The notes beneath the pieces were generated by a model. That model saw only the letters and a program-made list of their open reading frames with translations, did not search any database and was not told where the DNA came from. Of a DNA stretch of 64,000 nt, positions 54,419 through 64,000 are shown in pieces. Numbering within the stretch: the first letter of the stretch is position 1; each line of letters opens with the position of its first letter. A program made the translations under genes and the position numbers. The DNA is from Sclerotinia nivalis (lineage: Eukaryota; Ascomycota; Leotiomycetes; Helotiales; Sclerotiniaceae), in the NCBI GenBank assembly GCA_029531795.1, contig JAPEIS010000002.1, forward strand, positions 3,038,001 through 3,102,000. The letters are read 5' to 3'.

Positions 54419-56668
54419 ATGACAGGGACAGATCTCATAACGGCGAAGGAGGTGGTGAAGGAGTCTTTGTTGGGCTCAACAGTTGCAGAGGATGTTCAAC
54501 TTTCTGCTCAATCGACAGCTACGTTTGAGAAGCATTCGCGGAAGGATGAGTCTGGGGGGGAGGCTTATATGAGTGAGGAAGACTTCGTGAATGCCATTGC
54601 GCCGGAAGGTGAAGACTATGTGAGTGAAGTTACACTTTTGTGCCTTTCCTCCTTTCTAAGGGTCATGACTAACAGAATTGATTTTCTTCTAGCATAAAAT
54701 CAAACGAGAACAATATGCGATCCTGTTCCGTGTAGCTGATCACAGAAATACTGGTAAAATCAGTTTACATGACTGGGGAACTTTCGAAAATCTTCTTGGC
54801 AAACCAGATGCCGAGTATGAGATCGCATTCCGTCTCTTCGATGTCGACCGAACTGGCACTGTCAAATACGAGGATTTAAAGAAGTTGTATGAATTGAACA
54901 AGGGACCAAATACCATACCTTTCGACTGGAATTGTGAATGGGCTACTTTATACAGTGGAGGAAAGAAGAGAAGACATGACTTGACTTATCCACAATTCTC
55001 GCAGATGCTTCGAGGTCTACAAGGAGAGAGGATACGTCAAGCTTTCCACCACTTCGATAAAGATGGAGATGGATATATCGAGCCTGAAGATTTTCAACGA
55101 ATCATCCTCGAAACTGCAAAACACAAGCTCTCGGATCACCTTCTCGAAAATCTACATACTCTTTGCAATATCTCGACTGGTAGCAAAATCTCATATGCAA
55201 ATGTTAGAGCTTTCCAGAATATGATTAGAGAGATGGATTTGGTAGAGATGGTTATCAGACAAGCAACCGCAGAAAGCACTGATGGAAAGATTACCAGAAC
55301 AGATTTCTTGCACGAAGCTGCAAGAATTACTAGATTTTCACTCTTCACCCCTATGGAAGCTGATATCTTATTTCATTTTGCCAGTCTTGATAATCCTTCT
55401 GGCAGACTCGGATTAACTGATTTCGCAAAGGTACTTGATGCATCATGGCGCAATCCTGTGTTCAATGCCTACGAAAAGATTGGTAGTGGCAATGGTGTAA
55501 AAACAGCCACTGGAAGCATTCTCCTTAGCGTTCTCGAATCTGTTCATCATTTTGCATTGGGAAGTTTGGCAGGAGCTTTTGGCGCATTCATGGTATACCC
55601 TATTGATCTCGTCAAGACACGTATGCAAAATCAAAGATCTTCGAGGGTTGGAGAAATGTTATACAAGAATTCTTGGGATTGTGCTAAGAAGGTTGTGCGC
55701 AATGAGGGGTTCAAGGGTTTATATTCTGGTGTTCTACCTCAACTTGTTGGTGTTGCTCCGGAAAAGGCTATTAAGTTGACAGTCAATGATCTTGTTCGTG
55801 GCCACTTCTCTTCTAAGGATGGCAGCATTCTTCTTAAGCATGAACTTATTGCTGGTGGTATGGCTGGTGGATGTCAAGTCGTAAGTTAATATCTAGCTCG
55901 ACCCCATTTTTCAAAGTATACTAAATTCCCGCACAGGTCTTCACTAATCCTCTTGAGATTGTCAAAATTCGTCTACAAGTTCAAGGAGAAGTCGCCAAAA
56001 GTCTCGAAGGCACTCCTCGCCGTTCAGCAATGTGGATCGTCCGTAATCTCGGTCTTGTCGGTCTCTACAAAGGTGCATCTGCTTGTCTCCTCCGTGATGT
56101 TCCTTTCTCGGCGATTTATTTCCCTACATATAATCATTTAAAGCGCGACCTCTTTGGTGAAAGTCAAACCAAGAAACTTGGTGTCTTGCATTTGTTAACT
56201 GCAGGTGCCATTGCCGGTATGCCTGCCGCTTATCTGACTACTCCTTGTGATGTCATCAAAACCAGATTACAAGTCGAAGCCAGAAAGGGTGAATCACAAT
56301 ACACATCCCTGCGTCACGCCGCGAAGACTATCTGGAAAGAAGAAGGCTTCAAAGCATTCTTCAAGGGTGGACCAGCTCGTATCCTTAGATCATCCCCTCA
56401 ATTCGGTTTCACGCTCGCGGCATATGAAGTCCTTCAAAACGTTCTTCCAATGCCTGGTAAAGAAAAGGATGAGAGAACTCATGTGGGTGTATCGGTTGCT
56501 GGTGCATTGCCGGGTCAAGAGGGACCACTTAATTATTTGAGGAGTAGAAATGCGTTGAAGATTATTTTGGATTTGGATGAGGAGTTTGGGAGGGTGAAGA
56601 TTCCTGGTAAGGAAAAGTGGATGGGGTTACCTAGAGCGATGGGCGGAAATGGAGGTGTTAGTTCTTAG
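54419..56668 (+). CDS. AGC1: mitochondrial aspartate/glutamate carrier Agc1 (EF-hand, calcium-binding type)
   Basis: Inner-membrane exchanger of aspartate for glutamate, part of the malate-aspartate shuttle. Exons 54419-54619, 54693-55880 and 55937-56668 (introns 73 and 56 bp) give 706 residues. The N-terminal half has EF-hand loops, best seen as [13 protein letters not shown] and [13 protein letters not shown], as in the Aralar/citrin class. The C-terminal half has the three carrier repeats with signatures [16 protein letters not shown] and PCDVIKTR. Each is followed by the expected [21 protein letters not shown] stretches. The C-terminal tail [23 protein letters not shown] is typical of fungal Agc1. 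Start ATG 54419 is preceded by a leader with a short upstream frame at 54124-54372. Confidence 0.96.
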
Positions 56669-58688
56669 AGAGGATATAGAGGTTGTGAGGTCCCGGAAGA
56701 GGAGTACGAAGGAAGAATGAGAGCAAAAAAGAAAGATGAGCGAAAGAGAAAATTCATGGGCTAGATTTGGATTAATTGGATGGTGTCTGTCTGGGACCTG
56801 CACTTGGGTTTAGAATGAAATGAATAGACATCATGGGATGGAATCGATAGATTCAATGGCTACTTGGTGGATCATCTTTGTGAAAGAATGAAGTATGAAT
56901 GATGAAGGATGAAAGGATGGTAGGGGGTGGGGTGATTAGAAAGATTTCCTTAGATGGAGAGTGGATGGAGATGGGGATGGACGGGGGTTGGGGATCGAGG
57001 GATGGAGGCATGGATGGATGGATGGATGTACATTTAGATGCTTTTAGATCTATTAGATTTCCGGGTTTCTAGATATGGTGGGTTGGTAGGTAGGTAGGTA
57101 GATAAATATTAGGTAAAGAAAGTATACATATATATACACATATGTTTGGAGTACATGTTTAGAGATAGAGGTAGACGTGAGTTTAAAGATAGGTGTGAGT
57201 TGAGATGAGATGTGAGAGGAGATGATTGTTCAATTTTGTATATTGATCATTTAGATGCGTAGGAATGGAAGGAGATGAGATGGGATAAGATGATTCATTT
57301 TCTGTGTTTTAGAACCTCGGAATTAAGTTATTCTTTGAAGATCTTTTCGCTTGGTATTCTGTTTGAATATTCCGTGTTGTATTGTATTGATTATTGTCAT
57401 TATATCATCGTATTGCTTTTTTCGCGTGGGAAGGAGGGGAAGGTTACCTCGTATACCTGAACCTCCCAGCCCAGGACTATCAATATCACAATTGAAAAAT
57501 TTCACAGCACCATCCATCCCCTCCATCCTCCAATCACCAGCCATACAATTCCAAAGATTTACCGAGCCAAATATTTTCAGATCATCTATAATCTGTGATT
57601 CAAATCTTTATACGAAGAACATTGAGTAAGTTGATATATAATCTCTAGGAATTATTATTATATGATTTTGGGGGCGAGGGGGAAGGGTGGAAAGTGGAAA
57701 GTGGAAAGTGGAAAGGGCTAAATAAGGGACGCGGCGGGAGGAGGTTTTGGTGGAAGAGATATTTGATGAGGTTATCTATACGATGTCAGGGTTTGTTAGA
57801 GTTTTGAGTTCGTGAGTAACTAGTGAGTTGTAAGTTGTAAGTTGTAAGTAGTACTCAATGCGGTGATGTTTGATGTTTGATATTTGATGAGGTTATTGAT
57901 GTTTATATGTCACGTGTTTTCTCACTAGTTTTTTGGGGTTTGGAGGGTGTCTTTTGCTTGTCGTTTATTGTTCATTGTTTGTTCATCCTTTATCTTTCAT
58001 CGTTTATGGTTTATGGTTTATTATTCGGCGGCCGGGAAGAACGTTTTTGGAAGCTAGAAGTCTCGGTGTTTTTATGTGTATTGGTTATTGAAGAATTGAG
58101 TATCATCTGGACTCTAATCCATGTTTTATAATTCATGGGATTTAATCTTCATTCTTGTCACACATCTTTCGGTTCGATCTCTAATTTCATTTATTTGGTT
58201 CGGAAGTTGAAGTTTGTGTTGTGGGAAGAAGTAAGAAAGGATTTTGAAAGTTTGAAGAATTGCCGATGGAATTCATTGGAGGGATGGATGTTGGAATGTG
58301 TTTCTTTTGGGTTTGGTTTGTTATGAAAATGCAGGTGGTGTCCCAATAGGGTTCTGATTGAGGGCGGGATAAATAATGCATCCATGGGTTGCTCGGCACC
58401 CTGCAAGCCACAGCGCAAATGCAAAAGTCCCATGCAGTACTTTCAAAGGTACCGTCAAGCGGTGGGATGTTAGTGCAAAAGGACCGCGCATTAAATCGAG
58501 ATGTCAGCAAGGCTGAGGTTCTTGAAAGCTTTGGGTCGGGGTGTATGTATAAAGCCTTTGGCTTCTCCCACGTTTTGAAAATGTCTTCTTTATTCTTCAT
58601 TACTGCAACATTCTTAAGCTTTAACTGGAGTCTTGGATTTCTTCCTCGAAACATTTTAACTTATTTGAGCTGGTGAGAAATCATCAAG
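56669..58688. other. 2.0-kb gene-free region downstream of AGC1
   Basis: G/A-rich with (ATGG)n at 57008-57030, GGTAGGTAGGTAGG at 57085-57099 and repeated GGAAAGTGGAAAGT at 57688-57712. Short frames on both strands (57875-58676) have no family features. The Clr5 gene promoter must lie at the right end. Confidence 0.4.
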
Positions 58689-60453
58689 ATGAATATCGAC
58701 GAATTTCAAGATCCTGTTTTCAGTCTCTTCGGCAACGACGATGATATATCTCGGCAAGAATTTGCAACATCACTTACAGAGGAGCTCAGTTTAGTGGACA
58801 ATTCCAGTTACGATGTTAGACGAACAACATCGGTACCTGAAAATCTCCGCACACCAGTACCTCCCGTGTCTCAATATCCATTACTGCCCTCCGGAATTGT
58901 TCAAGCTATGAATCAGCCACCACCTGATCATACACCACCTATCGCACCTCCAACCAATATTGCTCACAAGAGGCCACCTATAGTCGAGTCTATGTCATCA
59001 CTACCGAAGCCCGCTCGTAGGCCTGCTCTCACTGAGCACTCTGCAGAAGATTGGGAGTGTCAGAGAGCAGCTTTCACCCAACTTTACATGGGACAAGACA
59101 AATGTCTTAAGGAAGTAATGAAAATTATGGAAGATGAACATGGATTCCGTGCAACGTGAGTGTTCCTCATATTGGCAACAGTGCATCACAACACCTAATC
59201 ACTTGCCGATTACAGACCACGGCAATACAAGCGACGAATTGAGCAATGGAAACTGGACAAAAACATCAAGGAAAATGACATGAGGGTTATCCTACGAAAA
59301 GATCTAAAGAGAAAGCGTGAAGGAAAGAAAAGCGAGTTCAGAATTAGTGGCCGAGATGTCGTGCCTCAGAAGATTGAACGCTTCGCACAGAGAAACAAAA
59401 TGACTGAGGAGTCAATCCTTGAGTTTGATACTGGTATGGAAATCCCGAAGGCCCTAATTTTATTACTATCGAATACTGATTGGTGCAGAAACTCCTGGCT
59501 ATATCGCCTGCGATACCCCTGCACCCACAATGGTGGATGAAGGTACGAGGCATCACACAGGAGGGAAAAGCGACATGGAAGATTCGACAGCTGTTCCTCT
59601 AAAAACTGTAGACTCTGAAGAAAAACGCCGAATAAGCACACTCAATTACAAGATTGAAGCCATCAATTCGTTTATTGAGCAGGTGGGCATCGACCCTCCC
59701 CTCGATGCTGATTTCAATGTTGATTTCGATGCGTCGTTCTTCAACTACCCAAATAATTTTGACAATGTTTCGGATGAAGTGTCTAAGGAATTGACTGACT
59801 ATGTATGTTGCCTCCTACGCAAGCATTCGCTGCGATTCTCTTGATGACTAATTCCATGGTAGGCGCTCTTCAAAATCCGTTCTGCAAAATCGGGTATATG
59901 CAGAAGATGCTCTAGTAGCCTCTATATTATCTTATCTCCTGTCCTAAGAGAATTTTGCTTGCGTGATTTTGCGTCCAAGTGCCTTCACTATTGGTTCTGG
60001 CCGTCTCGGTCAGAGGGGAAAATTACACGCAGTATTATCTTGCTCACACAGTATCTTATCGAGCACGTATTTAACGACATTGATGAAGAAGGCCCCAAAA
60101 TCTGTTATACCGCTGTCAAAAATGCATTCTATATCAGTTTTGCATACTTCTGTCTAGAGCAGTGTGAAGCAGCGAGTTTGGAACTGGAATCAACTCCAGA
60201 TGTCTCTCGACACGTAGACTATCGAGAATTTGAAGGGGATGAATATTTTGAATTTCTGTATGCTTCCTCAAAAGACGTAGTGGACATCAGTCTTTGGGAT
60301 TTATTTATTCAAGAGGTAAAAGATCAATGGCAAGAGGTAAAAGATCAATGGCAAGAGCTATTGGATTCCGAAAATAGCCCATTAGGGAAATTCCTAAGAG
60401 AACTTCTAGATTGGTCTGATATAGATCCGTGGATCTCTAGATTGTTCCGATAA
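58689..60453 (+). CDS. Clr5-domain protein, four exons
   Basis: Exons 58689-59155, 59216-59433, 59489-59802 and 59863-60453 (introns 60, 55 and 60 bp) give 529 residues. The Clr5 domain spans junction 1: WECQRAAFTQLYMGQDKCLKEVMKIMEDEHGFRAT-PRQYKRRIEQWKLDKNIKEND. This is a fungal motif named after S. pombe Clr5, a factor in heterochromatin-related silencing. It is followed by a basic linker typical of the family (ILRKDLKRKREGKKSEFRISGRDV). The N-terminus (FSLFGNDD, Pro-rich) and the Cys-containing C-terminal half (SGICRRCSSS) are not recognised. A 21-bp tandem duplication (60310-60330, 60331-60351) makes the in-frame repeat EVKDQWQEVKDQWQE. In filamentous fungi this domain occurs in many proteins of unknown role, so silencing is only a possibility. 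Confidence 0.85.
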
Positions 60454-61255
60454 AGCTTCGTGGATCTGTTGGTGAGGAGGGAGAGGATATAGTATTCCCC
60501 GTATGGGAAATTAATGGCTAGTGCTTCGTTTAGCTAGGATAGAAGTATGTCCTTTGCAGATTCACATTTCTTAAGTTTTCACTTTCTCTATTCAATAATA
60601 TAAGATAGGAGAGTGTGAGTGTGTACCAAGTTTTCTTCTTCAATGACTTGGATAAATTACAGCGATGGATTGAAATTGATGGAACCTCTGTATCTTAGTC
60701 ATAGCGGGATTTTTAATTCTATTTGGAAACTTGGGAACTTGGAAGGAAGTGATCAATTGATTGGTTACTCAATAAACCTAGAATATCCATGTATCTTAAG
60801 GTCTTTGCACTTTTATAGGAAGAATTAATTCAGCAATATATTGGCGTGAAGTCGTTACCCTGGTTAGTTAATTGTTGTATCAATATGAGATTTAGAGTTT
60901 CTCTGTATATTGTTTGTTGTGAAGTATTATGGTATTGTAGTTTTTTGCAAGGTTGAAGGGAGAGTGAGTGAGCGTGGGTTTGGCAAGGAGTTATTGTTAG
61001 AGCTATCGAATATTTGAAAGTTTTGACTGATTTCCTTGAGAGGAAAATATGTAAAGTTAAATGGTCAGTACTATTACTTGTGGAGATATAATGACAGCTA
61101 TTCCTTGAGTTATCTACAGTTGAATTATACAAATCAATCTTTCCTGTTTATCAAGGCCTCTATTGAGGTTTAAGTCATAGTATTCTTCTTATATTTCAAG
61201 AATATATTAGGAAAAAGAAGATTCATCTCAAGGCGCTGTTCAATCAATCTCTTTA
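60454..61255. other. intergenic, no gene seen
   Basis: About 800 bp, AT-rich, downstream of the Clr5 gene. Two short frames (60619-60828 plus, 60830-61132 minus) are not supported. Confidence 0.4.
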
Positions 61256-61260
61256 TCCTC

Positions 61261-61402
61261 TATCTCTATCTCTATCTCTATCTCTATCTCTATCTCTATC
61301 TCTATCTCTATCTCTATCTCTATCTCTATCTCTATCTCTATCTCTATCTCTATCTCTATCTCTATCTCTATCTCTATCTCTATCTCTATCTCTATCTCTA
61401 TC
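61261..61402. repeat. (TATCTC)n hexanucleotide microsatellite
   Basis: About 23-24 near-perfect copies of TATCTC over 142 bp, followed by degenerate units to about 61438. It gives a chance Glu-Ile repeat frame on the minus strand, which is not a gene. Confidence 0.95.
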
Positions 61403-61535
61403 TTTATTTCCATCTTCATCTCTATCTCTATCTCCATCTGCAACTCAACAGGACATTCCTACAACCCCCTTCCCCCCCTATTCTATCATCCTCGAATAAT
61501 CGTTTTCTCGCCTCCCTAATTTTTAAAAATTGCTT

Positions 61536-63258
61536 TTACATATCGTTCTCAGCGATCATATACAATTCCTTGAATCTCATAGCCGCATCATCCAACGACT
61601 CTGGCATATCCACAACCATTTTCTGAAGCTTTCGAATTGCCACTTCTCGCTCCATGATATTATAATGTTGCATCTGATTGTGAATGAGTTTTCTCGAGTC
61701 TCTGGAGTCGTTGGCATCTGCTACTGCTTGCTTGTATTCAGCGGTATCCTTCTCAAGCATCACAATCTTATCCCAGATCCCACCTCTTTTACTTTGCAAA
61801 TCAATAAATTCTCCAAAATTTTTAGATTCACAAACAATACGCATGTATTGTGGCTCCAACAACTCAATCACGACCTGCATCTCTTCTTTCAACGCCGTAA
61901 TATCATATCTTCTCACTGCGGTTGCCGCACGACAAAGATGTCGGTCACCCGGACGAGAGTTTAGGTTATTGTTATGAAGAACAAATGGGTTAGGATTTGG
62001 ACTTTTGGTTTTGTATGAGTTTGGATTGGTCATGTAGAAGATTTGATGAAACCAATTTACTCCCATTTGTTGTTTGAAGGGTCCATATCGTTCGAATGCT
62101 TGGGCGTAGGAAAGAAGGTCGGTGTACATCTCAGCGGGACATTCGACTGGCAAATTATCTTCTTTGGCCGTGACAATTTCTTGAAGAGCTGAATGCTTGG
62201 CTAGTTTCCAAGTTGAGATGTCAGATGGAGTGAGGCCTAGATAAGGTAAATTCCAAACTTCCCACTCCTCGCAACATTTCCAACGGTTTGAGCAATCTCA
62301 GTCTCCTCCTCCGTAGCTATCCGACCTGTATACTCGGACATCAAGGGTACTTCCAATTCATCAGCTTTACTTTGGGTCTGATAATAATCTCTAAAGTATG
62401 TGGAGGCACTTCGCACAGACTAATAAGATGACAAAAAGGCACCAAGCTATACCTCAAAAATGGTCTCAAAAACGATAACATCCCATCCACAATAGTACGT
62501 CTCGCCCCGCCCCCCATTTGGAAGCCTCACTAAATATATGATTTCGATCCCCTGCCGCGCCAAAAGAAGTAGGTACACACGTCCGCCATTCAGAGATAAA
62601 TATCTCGTAGCATTATATTCCCTCGGGTTTCCAATCGAGACGATTGGAAAGTTCCACAGTTCTTTGTTCCGGAGCTCCATACCAACTCACTTCTTCCCTC
62701 CATCGTCGTACTCTATAAAGATATAAACGCGCTTCGGGTAATCCTAAGATCTCGACATTTTCTCCTTAATAGCGCGTTAATGCGCTCCTGCTGATAAAAT
62801 CCGCAAGCGTAAATTCATCCATCCTCGTGCTTTCCATTCCGACTATGTAGAATGTATTGAGGGCGTAGGGAACGGTAGATGCTTCTTTGTGGATTTCTCT
62901 GCGTGTGCTGAGGATGCAGGGGTGAAGGGTGTATTTTTTTTGAGCGCTCGAAATCACTGTTGGAGCTGATGGCTTGGCGGGTTGAGAGGAGTGGGTTGAG
63001 GAGGTTGGCTGTAGATTGGACGCGGACGTCGGTGGGTAGGCGGTGGATGAAGGGGCAGTTGGTATGGGGTGTGGTGTGGTGGTGCTGGAGGAGGGAAGAG
63101 GGCTTGTTGGTGCGGCGTGGATGGAATGTTGTGAGTGGTTGGTGGGTTATTTTTGGGAGTTTGGGAGTGAGTGTTTGGCTTGGTAGATTGATAGGAGGGG
63201 GATTTTTTGTATAGGTTTGGTGTGGTTGGTGGGTTGGTGGATTTTGTTGTTGTGGCAT
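61536..63258 (-). pseudogene. broken copy of the F-box-like family (third member)
   Basis: From ATG 63258 the frame gives a Pro/His/Thr-rich start, then FIHRLPTDVRVQ, the F-box-like block. At a run of eight A (minus strand; 62934-62941) the reading must shift one base to continue as KKYTLHPCILSTRREIHKEASTVPYALNTFYIV, the family's second block. That frame stops at 62766-62768. Family sequence resumes downstream in other frames, e.g. NLPYLGLTPSDISTWKLAKHSALQEIV into LLSYAQAFERYGPFKQQMGVN (ending 61536). This matches the shared C-terminal domain of the 26727 and 29987 genes (LLEPQYMRIVCESKNFGEFI versus YLERQYQRIVEVSRDIHRFI). Some breaks could be unseen introns, but the A8 shift and the multiple stops favour a pseudogene. 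Confidence 0.65.
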
Positions 63259-64000
63259 GATTAGAGCTGTGGTTGAGACCGTGGGTTGATGGGTCTAGAG
63301 GAAGGTGTTAGTAGGAAAGGAAGAAGAAGGTTACAACAGCTGTGAGGTGCGAAGATTACTTGTAGTTTCCTAGGTTGAATGTGATATGAAAGTATTTGCG
63401 TGAGTTTTGATGCTGACGTTGATATTGATATTGATATCAAGCCAAGCTCCAAGATATAATCACCAGAATATCCATCCATAAAAACAAGAACTTCCTAAAG
63501 ACAAGACAATAAGGCATTACCTAGTCCTACCATTCGCATTCCGAATCTTCATGAATCTTCACTAGCTAGATATCGAAGATAAAAAGTGATTATGAGAATA
63601 AATATACTAGGTAGGTATACTATAACATGATTCACGTAACGCAATCAGCAAGTCAAATTTTCTGATTCTGTCAAAATATTTTGTTGAAGACAGGGTACTT
63701 GATATTCACATGTATATGAGTATACGAGTAAGGTTATGAATTAGCTCTTATTTAAGTAGAAGACGAAAATGGGGAAGAGATGTTAAACTGTCTTCGACTT
63801 ACCTACTCTAAAGCACAACTATACAGTTTATTCTCCCGACGAGAGCAGGTATTTTATAATTATGAATTCTAGGTATTGACCAAGAAAAATGCGATGTCGT
63901 TCCAGAAACGTTCTCACCAGTCCTCTGCGATGATAGAAATCAATCTCTGAAAATTTTTCTCGTGCGAAATTGTGGTTGCGATTGTGATATACTACTTGCT
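63259..64000. other. right edge, no gene seen
   Basis: 742 bp, AT-rich, with CTAGGTAGGTATA at 63609-63621 and GATATTGATATTGATATC near 63420. Nothing else recognised before the window ends. Confidence 0.4.

Noticed and set aside
61240..61443. Glu-Ile repeat protein on the minus strand
   Set aside because: It is the translation of a microsatellite with no flanking coding signal.

Overview
The window is fungal nuclear DNA from a filamentous ascomycete. Introns are short (mostly 48-75 bp, with GTAAGT/GTATGT-type donors and CTAAC-type branch points), genes are compact and on both strands, and a Fot1/pogo transposon shows C-to-T damage typical of RIP. Zn2Cys6 and Clr5 proteins and F-box-like (LPxEIRxxIY) families are present. 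Protein wording in MGM1, ZRG17, DUG3 and the B-type cyclin looks like Leotiomycetes, probably Sclerotiniaceae (Botrytis/Sclerotinia). That placement is from memory, not from a search.

Layout. 1-17 kb is housekeeping: EBP2 (minus, cut by the left edge), a two-TM membrane protein (minus), a ZRG17-type zinc transporter (plus), the mitochondrial dynamin MGM1 (minus) head-to-head with the glutathione-degradation amidotransferase DUG3 (plus), then two unrecognised Cys-motif proteins. 17-26 kb holds a small coiled-coil protein, an amino-acid permease (minus), an intron-containing tRNA-Phe (minus), a cystinosin homologue (minus) and a short F-box-like protein. 26-36 kb holds two related F-box-like family members, the second lacking the N-terminal domain, and two unrecognised single-TM proteins.

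36-41 kb is the decayed zone. A major facilitator gene carries two Trp-to-stop changes and lies next to a 2954-bp Fot1/pogo element with about 58-bp terminal inverted repeats, TA target duplication and many Trp-to-stop changes. A second, 1089-bp element is inserted in it, with a 13-bp target duplication and an (ATCA)6 tail. The first ~86 nt of this inner element fold by eye into a complete HDV-like self-cleaving ribozyme (P1, P2, P3, P1.1, P4 and a CUAAGA J4/2), with the predicted cleavage site exactly at the insertion junction. This is the most interesting object in the window: a full-length, apparently non-autonomous non-LTR retrotransposon.

43-64 kb holds a large protein with a C-terminal Zn2Cys6 cluster (minus), a 4.2-kb gene-free stretch, a B-type mitotic cyclin, the mitochondrial aspartate/glutamate carrier AGC1, a four-exon Clr5-domain protein, a long hexanucleotide microsatellite and a broken third member of the F-box-like family. 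No CRISPR, rRNA genes or biosynthetic cluster were seen.
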